NCBI RefSeq assembly: GCF_910594985.1
Contig: NZ_CAJVCE010000017.1
Coordinates: 96,618-160,617, forward strand
Reading direction: 5' to 3'
Origin: Paenibacillus allorhizosphaerae
Lineage (GTDB): Bacteria > Bacillota > Bacilli > Paenibacillales > NBRC-103111
DNA length: 64,000 nt
Shown here: positions 52,612-61,559 of the stretch, one piece after another
Layout: every line of letters starts with the position of its first letter
Numbering within the stretch: position 1 is the first letter of the stretch
Notes under the pieces: generated by a model
What the model saw: the letters and a program-made list of their open reading frames with translations, nothing else
Databases searched by the model: none
What the model was told of the DNA's origin: nothing
Program-made: the position numbers and the translations under genes

Positions 52612-52643
52612 GTTAAAAGAACTCCGCAAGGGGTTCTTTTTCT
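52612..52643 (+). terminator. Hairpin terminator
   Basis: AAAGAACTCC pairs with GGGGTTCTTTTT around GCAA. It would end any plus-strand transcript from the small frame upstream. Confidence 0.65.
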
Positions 52644-52672
52644 CTGTAGTGGAACGGTACGATTAAAATAAT

Positions 52673-52708
52673 AAAACTCGCCCGCTCCGGAAAGGAGGGA
52701 CGAGTTTT
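52673..52708. terminator. Terminator downstream of the chemoreceptor gene
   Basis: AAAACTCG and CGAGTTTT form the outer stem, with a GC-rich interior. The A-rich left flank provides a U tail for minus-strand transcripts of the chemoreceptor gene. Confidence 0.75.
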
Positions 52709-52736
52709 GCTGCAAGTTATACCGATACGTATTTGC

Positions 52737-54719
52737 CTACACTTTGAATCGTTCGACAGCCTTCTGCAGCTGCTCGGCCAAAACGGTCAACGACTCGGCC
52801 GTCGATGTAATTTCCTCCATGGATGCCAGTTGTTCCTGGGATGAGGAGAGTACATTTTGCGTGTATTGCACGGAACTTTTTGAAGAGACGGCCATTTCTT
52901 CAACTGCAGCAGCGACTTCTTCCGAGCTGGCGGACATTTGCTCCGCAACGGCGGAGATATCATGAATTTGGTGCACAATATGTTTCGTTGAGCTTTGAAT
53001 TTGGACAAAAGCGGCTCTCGCTTTCTCCGTAATATGAATTCCTTTGTCGACTTCGGCGTTCACGCGATGGTTCATGACATCGGCGATGCTTTCGATCATA
53101 TGCAGCATTTGCGAAATAACGCCGTGAATATGATCGGCCGTTGTCTTGGACTGCTCGGCCAGCTTGCGAATTTCTCCGGCTACGACCGCGAAGCCTCTGC
53201 CGTTCTCACCGGCGCGCGCCGCTTCGATCGCCGCATTGAGCGACAGCAAATTGGTTTGCCCTGCAATTTCGGCAATCGCGGTATTCATGTCCCGGATCTG
53301 CGTCGAGAGCTCGGAGAGTTTCCGAATCATTTCGGAAGATTCGCTGACGGACCCGAGAATTTCCTCCATTTGCCGAGTGACCTGTTCAACCGTGCTGTTC
53401 CCGTTCTCTACCTCCGCTTCCGTTTGCATCGCGGATTGGACAATCGTTCCGGCGGATTCGGCGATCCGCCCGACCCCTACAGCCATCTCTTCCATCGCTC
53501 TTGCCGTTTCGCCGGTCGTTTGCGACTGCATTTCCTCGGCTGCGGCGACATGCTGTATCGACTGGGTTACATGCCCAACGGTCTGCGTTGTTTGTTCTGT
53601 AACGGCTTTCATTTCCTGAGAGGAAGCGGCCAACTGCAGCGACGTATCGTTTATTTCTCGTACAAGCGAATGGAGGGAGTCGGCCATCGCGTTAAAATCG
53701 TTCGCTAATCCGCCGAATTCATCATTCCGGAGGATGTTGACCCGACAGGTAAGATCGCCGGATTGAATGCTGCCGGTTCCTACCCTCAGGGCATTGAGCG
53801 GAACAATGATCGCGCGCATAATGAGGTAGATCAGAATGCCGGCGACAATCAAAGCGGCGATGATGACGATTACGGTCTGGTACAGAATAGGCTTGGCCGC
53901 ATCCGAGTATTCGTCCATCTCGATCGTCCCGGCGATTTTCCAGCCCGTAATCTCATTTGTGACGAAATGCGCTTCTTTTTCTACGCCTTCTTTTACATAG
54001 TTTACGATGCCGCTGCTGTTTTGCTGCATAGCGTCAACTTGACTGCCTGAAGCCTGTTCCCCCGGCTTGACTGTAGGATGGGACAAATACTTGCTTCCTT
54101 GATCCAGAACGTAGACGTATCCTTTATCCCCGATTTTCACTTGCTGCAGTACGCTGCTTAGCTTCGCCAAATCGAGGTTTAACCCGATGACGCCTTTGCC
54201 GTCGGGAAAAGTCTTGGAAATCGTGACCACCATATTTTTTGTGGTGGCGGAAATGTAGGGTGCGGATAGAACGACTTTGCCCGGATTTTTTAACGTTTCG
54301 ATGTACCAGTCTCTTTTGCGCGGATCGTAATCCTGCGCGCCGGGGTCGGGCGCTTTCATCCAGGCTCCGTTCTCGTTGCCTAACGTTACTAGCTCCAATT
54401 CGCTATGCTTGCTCATGAACAGATCGATCAATTTTCGGATCGCCGGGTCGTTTCGTTCTACACCCGAGGCGGACAATTGATCTGCCAGGAAATCCGCTTC
54501 GCTCATCACGGGGCGGATGTATTGTCCGATGATTTCGCTTGCCAAATCGACCGTCTCTTGGGTAGAGGAGGACATATGGCTGCTTAGTTCTTTTTGTGAA
54601 CTATGATAGGAGAAGATGCCTGTGGAAAGGGCGGGAATCAGAAGTACGGCCAAAAATGTTGCGATCAGTCTCGTTTTTACTGAGCCTGGGTTCAATTTCT
54701 TAAGTAAATATAGCTTCAA
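52737..54719 (-). CDS. Methyl-accepting chemotaxis protein with dCache sensor
   Basis: A 660-residue chemoreceptor: membrane segment near residues 15-40, an extracellular dCache domain to about 275 (containing the DPRKRDWYIETLKNPGKVVLSAPY signature), a second segment, HAMP (IVPLNALRVGTGSIQSGDL) and a long cytoplasmic signalling helix with the conserved tip EIAGQTNLLSLNAAIEAARAGENGRGFAVVA. I prefer the TTG at 54719 because AGAGGAGTGGGG lies ten bases upstream; an ATG at 54749 has no ribosome binding site. dCache domains bind amino acids, sugars or other small molecules; given its neighbours, sugar sensing is a guess. Confidence 0.9.
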   Translation of the reverse strand: MKLYLLKKLNPGSVKTRLIATFLAVLLIPALSTGIFSYHSSQKELSSHMSSSTQETVDLASEIIGQYIRPVMSEADFLADQLSASGVERNDPAIRKLIDLFMSKHSELELVTLGNENGAWMKAPDPGAQDYDPRKRDWYIETLKNPGKVVLSAPYISATTKNMVVTISKTFPDGKGVIGLNLDLAKLSSVLQQVKIGDKGYVYVLDQGSKYLSHPTVKPGEQASGSQVDAMQQNSSGIVNYVKEGVEKEAHFVTNEITGWKIAGTIEMDEYSDAAKPILYQTVIVIIAALIVAGILIYLIMRAIIVPLNALRVGTGSIQSGDLTCRVNILRNDEFGGLANDFNAMADSLHSLVREINDTSLQLAASSQEMKAVTEQTTQTVGHVTQSIQHVAAAEEMQSQTTGETARAMEEMAVGVGRIAESAGTIVQSAMQTEAEVENGNSTVEQVTRQMEEILGSVSESSEMIRKLSELSTQIRDMNTAIAEIAGQTNLLSLNAAIEAARAGENGRGFAVVAGEIRKLAEQSKTTADHIHGVISQMLHMIESIADVMNHRVNAEVDKGIHITEKARAAFVQIQSSTKHIVHQIHDISAVAEQMSASSEEVAAAVEEMAVSSKSSVQYTQNVLSSSQEQLASMEEITSTAESLTVLAEQLQKAVERFKV

Positions 54720-54854
54720 GTAAGCCCCACTCCTCTTATGTCGTATCATTTGAGTTTATACTTTAATTTTCGACAATAAACGACAAGAAAGAAATAGTTC
54801 AAAATACCCAAAAAAAGTTAAATATTATTGATAATTAGTTCTGTTGACGCAAAA

Positions 54855-54889
54855 AAACCGCCGATTTTTTCATATCTCGGCGGTTTTGT
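54855..54889. terminator. Terminator of the solute-binding protein gene at 54899
   Basis: AAACCGCCGA pairs with TCGGCGGTTT (54877-54886); the A run at the left gives a U tail on the minus strand. Confidence 0.8.
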
Positions 54890-54898
54890 TCGATCTCA

Positions 54899-56239
54899 TT
54901 ACTGGGCTTTTTTGGCCTCCACTTGCTTGGCCATAGCCTCCTCGGCTTCGCGAAGAGCGGTGTTTATGTCCACATTGTTGATGATGATTTTGTTCATGGT
55001 CGTTTCAACGATTTTCTTTAACTCATTCAAGTTGGCGCCGACAAGACCTTGCGCCCGGGCAGGCGGAACCGCAGCGGGCTTCATCTTCGTAAGCGCACCG
55101 ATATTTTTTCCTTTCAGGGCCGGCAGCTCCGAGCCGACAATTTTGTCAAGATCTTTAATGGTCCGCACGGAAGGCATGTTCGCTTTCGTCTTCGCTTCCT
55201 CGATCTGCATTTCATCGGAAAGGAGGAACTCGATAATTTTGAAGGAAATATCCTGGTTTTTATTCGTTTTCGTAATATACCAGTAGCCGCTGGAGCCGAC
55301 GATCATGCCTGTCGTATTCGGCGCTTCCTTGAAGGTGGGCATCGTCACCATATCCCAATTCATTTCCGCCGGGAACCCGGCATAGCGTCCGAATTGGTTC
55401 GCGTTCAGCGCGACTTTTTGCGATTTCTCGAACGCTTCGGCCTCGGAAGTTTGCGACGTTCCGTCCGCTCGTTTGTTGTTTTGAATTTGGTAAAAGCGGG
55501 AGAAGTTATTGAAGAGAACCTTCCACTTTTCAGGATCGTACATTTTGTCCGCTTTCGGATCAAGGTAAGGAACGGACAGCTGATTATCCCTCAGCAGCGC
55601 GCCATAGAACGAACCGAAGCCGCGGTACACGTCCCCGCCGTCGACGCGGGTCATTTGTTTGGCAAGCTCATACGTTTGATCCCAAGTCATTCCGTCTTTT
55701 GGATAAGGCACGCCGAACTTGTCAAAAATCGACTTGTTGTAGAACATGACCTGCATACCGCCGTAAGGCATAGGGAGACCGATTATGTTGCCTTCAGGGT
55801 TCGTAGTCTTGATCGCGTCGATGAGAATGGGCTCAAAGCGGTTTAAATCGTAGTTATGTTTTTTGATCAACGGAGCCATATCCGCGTGCAGATTGAGATT
55901 GATCAGGTAATTGTCGATGTCCGAAATAATGCCGAATACGATATCGGGATATATGCCGGCCGTGACCAATTCGGGAATGGTCGTGCCTTGGCTGCGCGCG
56001 ATAAAATTAAGCGTGACGTTCGGGAATTTGGCCTTGATTTTGTCACCGTAGCTTTTGTTGAAATCTTCGACGCTCATGCCGAGTCCGGAGGCTACGGTCA
56101 ACGTAACCGGCGAAGTGAGATCCATCTTGACGGATTCAGTTGTTCCGGAAACGCTTCCATTTCCGGCCTTGCTGCATGCGGTCAGCATAGTTACGGCCAA
56201 TGCGGCTGTGAGAAGACCTTTTCCTGTTTTCAATATCAA
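54899..56239 (-). CDS. Family 1 extracellular solute-binding lipoprotein (orphan)
   Basis: A 446-residue lipoprotein with lipobox LTAC at residue 22. It carries the same YNKSIFDKFGVPYPKDGMTW block and a similar C-terminus (VDINTALREAEEAM) as the binding proteins at 8023 and 49072, so all three are paralogues. It stands alone between a terminator and the DUF2238 gene, with no permease or ATPase. It may share importer parts encoded elsewhere or deliver sugar information to a membrane regulator or the adjacent chemoreceptor. Confidence 0.85.
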   Translation of the reverse strand: MILKTGKGLLTAALAVTMLTACSKAGNGSVSGTTESVKMDLTSPVTLTVASGLGMSVEDFNKSYGDKIKAKFPNVTLNFIARSQGTTIPELVTAGIYPDIVFGIISDIDNYLINLNLHADMAPLIKKHNYDLNRFEPILIDAIKTTNPEGNIIGLPMPYGGMQVMFYNKSIFDKFGVPYPKDGMTWDQTYELAKQMTRVDGGDVYRGFGSFYGALLRDNQLSVPYLDPKADKMYDPEKWKVLFNNFSRFYQIQNNKRADGTSQTSEAEAFEKSQKVALNANQFGRYAGFPAEMNWDMVTMPTFKEAPNTTGMIVGSSGYWYITKTNKNQDISFKIIEFLLSDEMQIEEAKTKANMPSVRTIKDLDKIVGSELPALKGKNIGALTKMKPAAVPPARAQGLVGANLNELKKIVETTMNKIIINNVDINTALREAEEAMAKQVEAKKAQ

Positions 56240-56442
56240 TGGTACTACCCCCTATATCTATTTATGACATTAACATTTATTATAAAAAGAGGGCGACGCA
56301 AGCGCGATATCGAATCCTAACGTCTTTTTGATCGTTATTCACATCGTTTTAGCAAAAACGGCCGGGGGCCCCGGATGAGCTTCACCCGGTGCGGTCGGCA
56401 TTGTTCTTGAAGTCATGTCCGCGAGCCCGGCAAACGGTCCGC

Positions 56443-57066
56443 TCACGCTTTTTTTTGGCGTTTATGTAGGAAGGCAAGGAACCCCATGGCTATGATCGCT
56501 CCCGCGAAGCCCATGACCATATCTTTTTCCGAATCGAACATGTCCCCCTGCAGCCCGATATACTGCGCGCCGAACGATCCGGCGAGTATGGCCACAATGG
56601 CTTCAATGATCTCAAAGATGGCGCTGAACGTTAAAATGACGGCAGCGGAAATAATATACGTCCACTTGCCGCGAATTCCTGCAATGCGGATCATCGCTTC
56701 CCGAAGCGGATAAGCGAGAAGAAGTCCGAATGCGAAGTGCACGACCCGATCAAAGTAGCTGCGCTTCGTATGTATAGCGGATTTCAGCCACATGTCGACG
56801 GGAGTGTTTTGATATGTAAAATGGGCGGCGTACGTATGGAGGCATAAAAAAATGAACAGCAAAACGTACGAAAGGTTGGATAACTGGAATTTGCGGTAAG
56901 TCCAGCCAAGAAAGGCGATCGTCGCTATCGGAATCAAGTTTTCCATCAGCCATTGCCCGCGGTTCGTCGGGTGAAACGCCAAGGCGATCCAGTAGACGGC
57001 ATATGCCGCGATCAGAAATTGAAGCAAGTAGTTCCGGGAAAAAGCTGTCGTTGTATAGGTATACAT
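56443..57066 (-). CDS. DUF2238 membrane protein (YjdF-like)
   Basis: A 207-residue membrane protein with about six hydrophobic segments and the family blocks HPTNRGQWLMEN, YDRVVHFAFGLLL-like (FDRVVHFAFGLLLAYP), FEIIEAIVA and GLQGDMFDSEKDMVMGFAGA. The charged residues inside the last segments suggest a conserved functional site, but no function is known. ATG 57066 follows AGGACGG. Confidence 0.85.
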   Translation of the reverse strand: MYTYTTTAFSRNYLLQFLIAAYAVYWIALAFHPTNRGQWLMENLIPIATIAFLGWTYRKFQLSNLSYVLLFIFLCLHTYAAHFTYQNTPVDMWLKSAIHTKRSYFDRVVHFAFGLLLAYPLREAMIRIAGIRGKWTYIISAAVILTFSAIFEIIEAIVAILAGSFGAQYIGLQGDMFDSEKDMVMGFAGAIIAMGFLAFLHKRQKKA

Positions 57067-57150
57067 GATTCATCCGTCCTGTTGACGATATTGGAAATGT
57101 AACCGTAGTATGACCGAATTGGTAAAAGTCATGCAGTGCGCAGGAAAATT

Positions 57151-57193
57151 AAAAAAGTCCGGGAACCTTTTCGATGATCAGGCTCCCGGACTT
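57151..57193 (-). terminator. Terminator of gerQ
   Basis: AAGTCCGGGA and TCCCGGACTT form a strong stem; the A run on the left becomes the U tail of the minus-strand gerQ transcript. Confidence 0.85.
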
Positions 57194-57249
57194 CATTTGT
57201 TGTACAATCAGAGGCTGGTTCTAATGGGCTTCAACATCGAAATCGATGA

Positions 57250-57684
57250 TTAACGGCCCGAAGGAGAGCCGTACGGATATGTGTATTGAAGCGGCTCGTC
57301 AAACGTGATGTAATCCAGATTTACCATCAGGAGCAAATACCGCATGCCGGTCTGAGGGTCGCTAATAATAATATGGTCACGGCCGGCGGCTTCCAGTCTG
57401 CCCTTGAACACTTTCGCATTCCATTCCGAGTTGTTTTCGAATGTCATGTAAATGGTTGCGATTTTGCCCAGATTGAGGCGCAGTATGTTCTCGATGAAAG
57501 ATTGCTCCAGCGGCAGCTGTCCCGGCATGCTCGGCGCAGTTGGCGTCGGCACGGGATATCCTTGCGGCGAAATCGTCGATCCGCTTGGAATCATCGGCGG
57601 AAACTGGCCTTGGCCTACCGGCTGTACGCCTGTCGTGGGGTAACCGCCGTAGGGACTCATCCCCGGTTTGTTCGGATTATACAT
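57250..57684 (-). CDS. gerQ: Spore coat protein GerQ
   Basis: A 144-residue protein with a Pro/Gly/Tyr/Gln-rich N-terminal half and the conserved GerQ C-terminal domain (EQSFIENILRLNLGKIATIYMTFEN, then GRDHIIISDPQTGMRYLLLMVNLDYITFDEP). GerQ sits in the inner coat, is cross-linked by transglutaminase and is needed to localise the cortex-lytic enzyme CwlJ during germination. It is shorter than the B. subtilis protein, the difference lying in the variable N-terminal part. A mother-cell sigma-factor type promoter lies upstream. Confidence 0.93.
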   Translation of the reverse strand: MYNPNKPGMSPYGGYPTTGVQPVGQGQFPPMIPSGSTISPQGYPVPTPTAPSMPGQLPLEQSFIENILRLNLGKIATIYMTFENNSEWNAKVFKGRLEAAGRDHIIISDPQTGMRYLLLMVNLDYITFDEPLQYTYPYGSPSGR

Positions 57685-57752
57685 GGTTTAAAATCCTCCT
57701 CCAAAAAAATAACTTGCAGCTTTCGCCGCTCAGTAGGCTTTAGCACACAATT

Positions 57753-57780
57753 TATACTATGGCATAGGCGGATGTTTGGT
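57753..57780 (-). promoter_or_regulatory. Sigma-K-like promoter of gerQ
   Basis: On the minus strand ACC (57780-57778), a 16-base spacer and CATAGTATA (57761-57753) fit the late mother-cell sigma-K pattern. Sigma-E sites share the CATA -10 element, so either factor is possible. Confidence 0.5.
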
Positions 57781-57796
57781 GACGGATCTTTTGCGA

Positions 57797-57828
57797 AAAA
57801 AAAGAACGGCAGCTGCGCAGCTGCCGTT
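57797..57828 (-). terminator. Terminator of the aldo-keto reductase gene
   Basis: AACGGCAGCTGC and GCAGCTGCCGTT form a perfect 24-base palindrome (57805-57828). The A run at its left is the minus-strand U tail. Confidence 0.85.
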
Positions 57829-57851
57829 GAGTCTTGCTTGTTCATATTCAA

Positions 57852-58685
57852 TTAGAAATTGAAATTGTCAGGGTCCGCTCCGAATCGTTTATTCTGGTTC
57901 ATTCCGTCGACGAGCGCCATGTCATCTGCACTTAACGCAAAATCGAAAATCTTCGCATTATCGATAATTCGCTGCTCGTTAACCGATTTCGGGATGGTGA
58001 CGACGCCATGCTGCAGGTCCCAGCGCAATATAATTTGCGCCGGCGTTTTTCCGTATTTGGCGGCGAGCTTCGCAAGCGTCGGGTGATCCAGATTGCCTTG
58101 CATAAGCGGGCTCCACGCTTCCATCTGGATGCTTTGCTGCTTGCAGAAGCTTCGAAGCTCGGCTTGATTCAGCAGCGGGTGAAATTCCACCTGGTTGACG
58201 GCCGGAACGACGCCGCTGTCCTCGATGATGTCTTTCAGGTGATGAACTTGGAAGTTGCTCACGCCGATTGCCCGGACATGGCCGTCCTTGTACAGCTTTC
58301 CGAGCGCCTTCCACGTTTCTTTATATTTGCCTTTCACAGGCCAATGCACGAGGTACAAGTCGATCACGTCGAGACCGAGTTTGCGGCGGCTTTCGTCGAA
58401 AGCGCGCAGCGTCTGATCGTAACCTTGATCCGCGTTCCATACTTTGGTTGTAATAAACAGTTGATCGCGGGAGACGCCGCATTCCCGGATCGCCTGCCCG
58501 ACGCCGGCTTCATTGCCGTATACGGCAGCCGTATCGATGGAGCGGTAGCCGGCTTTTACGGCATATTTTACTGCATTGATAACTTCGTCGCCTTCCTGGG
58601 TTTTCCAGACGCCGAGGCCGAGCCAAGGCATGCGGACCCCGTTGTTTAACGTTGTCGTGTCGTTCATTTGCGAAATGGTGGACAT
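57852..58685 (-). CDS. Aldo-keto reductase (glyoxal/methylglyoxal reductase type)
   Basis: A 277-residue NADPH-dependent reductase with the AKR catalytic tetrad Asp51, Tyr56 (DTAAVYGNE), Lys81 (TTKVWN) and His114 (LVHWP). Size and sequence resemble B. subtilis YvgN, which reduces glyoxal, methylglyoxal and other aldehydes. The ATG at 58685 follows AGAGGAGG; the longer frame to 58730 lacks a site. It is cytosolic and monocistronic. Confidence 0.9.
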   Translation of the reverse strand: MSTISQMNDTTTLNNGVRMPWLGLGVWKTQEGDEVINAVKYAVKAGYRSIDTAAVYGNEAGVGQAIRECGVSRDQLFITTKVWNADQGYDQTLRAFDESRRKLGLDVIDLYLVHWPVKGKYKETWKALGKLYKDGHVRAIGVSNFQVHHLKDIIEDSGVVPAVNQVEFHPLLNQAELRSFCKQQSIQMEAWSPLMQGNLDHPTLAKLAAKYGKTPAQIILRWDLQHGVVTIPKSVNEQRIIDNAKIFDFALSADDMALVDGMNQNKRFGADPDNFNF

Positions 58686-58798
58686 GCAGTAATTCCTCCT
58701 CTTGATTATGTATTGTCGGTGTGGATTCAACGGCTGACAACTCTATGATAAACTTTGTTTTCCCATGAAAGCAAATCGGGCGAATGGAGCGGTCAAAT

Positions 58799-58859
58799 AA
58801 AAACATCGTCGTTCCGATGGGATATGCGCACCCGCACTTTCGGAATAACGATGTTTTTG
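58799..58859. terminator. Terminator of the urt operon
   Basis: Long complementary arms AAAACATCGT-GTTCCGA and TCGGAATA-ACGATGTTTT (one mismatch) flank a loop of about 22 bases, with A and T runs on both outer sides. Confidence 0.8.
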
Positions 58860-58882
58860 TTTCGGCCAGCCGCGCCGCTTTT

Positions 58883-59602
58883 TCATACCGCCAAATGCTT
58901 GCGAACCTGATCCTCGCTCAGCGTGGCGGGGCTGCCTTCGGCGACGATCGTGCCCTTATCAAGCACATAGTAGTAGTCGGCGATACTGGTCGCGAACGTC
59001 AGGCTTTGCTCGACGAGCAGCACCGACATCGACTGGTTCGCTTTGATCGATTCGATAACGCGTTCGATTTCCATCACAATGGACGGCTGAATGCCTTCCA
59101 TCGGCTCATCGAGCAGCAGCAGCTTCGGTTCCGCCACAAGCGCGCGGGCGATGGCGAGCTGCTGCTGTTGGCCGCCGCTGAGGTCTCCGCCTTTGCGCTT
59201 CAGCATTTGCCCCAGCACAGGGAACTTCTCGTAGATGGAGTTCGGGATACCCGCTTTGCGTAAGCTGCCGCCCGCTGCCTCCAGCCCGATTTGCAAATTT
59301 TCCTCCACGGTCAGTTGGGAGAAAATGTCGCGTCCTTGCGGCACGTAACCGATGCCGGCCTTGGCATGACGGTACGGAGGCGCGTCGGTCAGCTCGTGCT
59401 CTCCGTATCGAACGGTGCCGTTCTTCGGTTTGATCAGGCCCATAATCGTTTTCATCAGCGTCGTCTTGCCGACGCCGTTGCGGCCCATCAGGCAAACGAC
59501 TTGACCTGGCTTTATTTTCATCGTAATCTCGCGGAGCACCAAGCTTTCCCCGTAGCCGGACGCGAGTTTTTCGATCGTTAACATGTTTCCCGCATTAGTC
59601 AT
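58883..59602 (-). CDS. urtE: Urea ABC transporter, ATP-binding subunit UrtE
   Basis: A 239-residue ATPase of the branched-chain amino acid/urea importer family (LivF type) with Walker A GRNGVGKTT, signature LSGGQQQQLAIARAL and Walker B LLLLDEPMEGIQP. The EGIQP end of Walker B is typical of UrtE. ATG 59602 follows AGAGGTG and overlaps urtD by eight bases, so translation is coupled. It is the last gene of the operon. Confidence 0.92.
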   Translation of the reverse strand: MTNAGNMLTIEKLASGYGESLVLREITMKIKPGQVVCLMGRNGVGKTTLMKTIMGLIKPKNGTVRYGEHELTDAPPYRHAKAGIGYVPQGRDIFSQLTVEENLQIGLEAAGGSLRKAGIPNSIYEKFPVLGQMLKRKGGDLSGGQQQQLAIARALVAEPKLLLLDEPMEGIQPSIVMEIERVIESIKANQSMSVLLVEQSLTFATSIADYYYVLDKGTIVAEGSPATLSEDQVRKHLAV

Positions 59603-60383
59603 GCCGTTCACCTCTTCTTCCCAAATACACTTCCGCTACTTTTTCGTCGTTTTGAATATCCTGCATCGTTCCTTCACGGAGAACCGAGCCTTCGTGCATG
59701 ACAGTGACCGTTCTGGCGAACTTGCGGACGAAATCCATGTCGTGCTCGACGACGACGACGGTTTGCCGGTCGCAGATCGCGTGCAGCAGCTCGCCGGTTT
59801 TTTCCGTTTCGCTGTCGGTCATGCCGGCCGCCGGCTCGTCGAGCAGCAGCAGCTCCGGCTCTTGAATGAGCAGCATTCCGATTTCGAGCCACTGCTTTTC
59901 TCCGTGCGATAAGCCGCCGGCTTTCTCTTTCGCTTTGTCCGTCAGGCCGATCAAATCCAAATGGTGGCGGATGCGTTCCCGCTGTTCCGGCTTTGTGGCG
60001 GCAACGAGCGTGCTGAGCAGACCGCGCTTCTGACGCATGGACAGCAGCAGGTTTTCCTGTACCGTCAGCGTCGTAAAAATCGAAGGGGCCTGAAATTTGC
60101 GGCCGATGCCGAGCTGGGAGAGCTGATGCTCCTGGTTCCGCGAAATATCGTAATTTTTGAACAGCACCCGGCCTTTGGACGGTTTGACCTTGCCGCAAAG
60201 CACATCAAGCAGCGTCGTTTTTCCGGCGCCGTTCGGTCCGATGAGAAAACGGAGCTCCCCGGGCGTAAGCTGAAAATTGAGCCCGCGAATCGCTTTGAAT
60301 CCGTCAAAATCAACCTCCAGCTGTTCGACGTGGAGAAGGGGGGCGGATGGATCTTCCCGAAGCGAAGCATTCATAGCATTCAT
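59595..60383 (-). CDS. urtD: Urea ABC transporter, ATP-binding subunit UrtD
   Basis: A 262-residue LivG-type ATPase with Walker A GPNGAGKTT, signature LSHGEKQWLEIGM and Walker B LLLLDEPAAGMT. The LSHGEKQWLEIGM signature is characteristic of UrtD. It powers urea (or short-chain amide) import with UrtE. ATG 60383 follows GGAGG, six bases downstream of urtC. Confidence 0.92.
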   Translation of the reverse strand: MNAMNASLREDPSAPLLHVEQLEVDFDGFKAIRGLNFQLTPGELRFLIGPNGAGKTTLLDVLCGKVKPSKGRVLFKNYDISRNQEHQLSQLGIGRKFQAPSIFTTLTVQENLLLSMRQKRGLLSTLVAATKPEQRERIRHHLDLIGLTDKAKEKAGGLSHGEKQWLEIGMLLIQEPELLLLDEPAAGMTDSETEKTGELLHAICDRQTVVVVEHDMDFVRKFARTVTVMHEGSVLREGTMQDIQNDEKVAEVYLGRRGERHD

Positions 60384-60388
60384 CGCGA

Positions 60389-61519
60389 CTAGCCTCCTTG
60401 TTGTGTTTTTTCAAGCTCGGCAAATCCGAGCGGCGGCGCCGAGGAAGGTTTTAATGCGGCGGGAGCAGCGTCCGCGCTCTTTCGTTCCCCTTTGCCGGCG
60501 GCCCAATCTTTTAACGTGCCGATAAAGCCTTTGGGCAGGAACAGCGTGACGACGATGAACATCGCGCCCATCAATATCGGCCACCATTCGGGGTACGCTT
60601 CGCTGAACATCGTCTTGGCCGAGTTCGTCAGGACCGCCCCGATCAACGCGCCGATAATCGTGCCCCGACCGCCGATGGCGACCCACAGCACCATCTCGAT
60701 CGACGGGACGATGCCCATCTGGGCGGGGGAGATAATGCCCTCCTGCAGGACGAACAAAATGCCGGCCAGTCCGGCAAGCGCTGCGGACACGCAGTAGATG
60801 AATACTTTGTAAGCAACCGGATTGTAGCCGATGAATCGGACCCGGTTTTCCGCGTCGCGGATCGCAACAAGGATTTTACCGAGACGGCTGGAGGCGAGCC
60901 ACAAGCAGAGCAGCAGCACGAGGCCGACGACAACGACGGTAATGTAGTACAAGATGAGCTTGGTCGACGGTTCTCCCAGTTTGAGGCCAAGGAACGTATC
61001 GAAATTGGTGAGTCCGTTCGTCCCGCCGGTGTAGCCTTGCTGCCCGACGAATAAAGTGACGGTAATGATGACGAGCGCCTGCGATAAAATGGAGAAAAAC
61101 GTACCGCGGATCCGGTTGCGGAATGTCAGATAGCCTAGCACAAAAGCGGCGGCTACCGGCACGAGCAGGGCGAGCAGCATCGCCGTGCCTGCCGACTGGA
61201 ACGGCAGCCAGAACGACGGCAGCTTCTCCACGCCGCTCCATGACATAAAGTCGGGAAGCTGTCCGTTCGAGGCCACGAGCTTCAAATGCATCGCCATGCA
61301 GTAGGCGCCGAGTCCGAAGTAAACGCCGTGTCCCAGACTCAGAATGCCGGTGTAGCCCCAGATGAGATCGAGACCCATGGCGAGAATGGCGTACGCGAGA
61401 AATTTGCCGAGCAGCGACAACCGGAACTCGGATAAAAACGCCGGCGCTAGCAGCATCAGAACGAAGAGCAGTACGCTAAGCGCGATTTTCACTTTGGTAT
61501 TGCTAAGCAGAGTGGTCAT
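60389..61519 (-). CDS. urtC: Urea ABC transporter, permease subunit UrtC
   Basis: A 376-residue LivM-type permease with about ten membrane segments (GYTGILSLGHGVYFGLGAY, GGTNGLTNFDTF and VAIGGRGTIIGALIGA are family blocks). It forms the urea channel with UrtB in the membrane. The ATG at 61519 follows AAAGGGG; an earlier ATG at 61537 has no site. The C-terminal tail is Ala/Pro-rich and cytoplasmic. Confidence 0.9.
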   Translation of the reverse strand: MTTLLSNTKVKIALSVLLFVLMLLAPAFLSEFRLSLLGKFLAYAILAMGLDLIWGYTGILSLGHGVYFGLGAYCMAMHLKLVASNGQLPDFMSWSGVEKLPSFWLPFQSAGTAMLLALLVPVAAAFVLGYLTFRNRIRGTFFSILSQALVIITVTLFVGQQGYTGGTNGLTNFDTFLGLKLGEPSTKLILYYITVVVVGLVLLLCLWLASSRLGKILVAIRDAENRVRFIGYNPVAYKVFIYCVSAALAGLAGILFVLQEGIISPAQMGIVPSIEMVLWVAIGGRGTIIGALIGAVLTNSAKTMFSEAYPEWWPILMGAMFIVVTLFLPKGFIGTLKDWAAGKGERKSADAAPAALKPSSAPPLGFAELEKTQQGG

Positions 61520-61559
61520 GGCAAAAACCCCTTTCATTAACGGTCACCGCGCAGTGCGT

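Larger units (their letters stand above)
52231..52736. other. Intergenic region with shared motif, possible small frame and two terminators
   Basis: This 506-base stretch carries the second shared motif (52333-52349), a further TACGAAAGA element near 52285, a doubtful 29-codon frame at 52445-52534 and two hairpin terminators at 52612-52643 and 52673-52708. Otherwise I see no gene. Confidence 0.5.
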
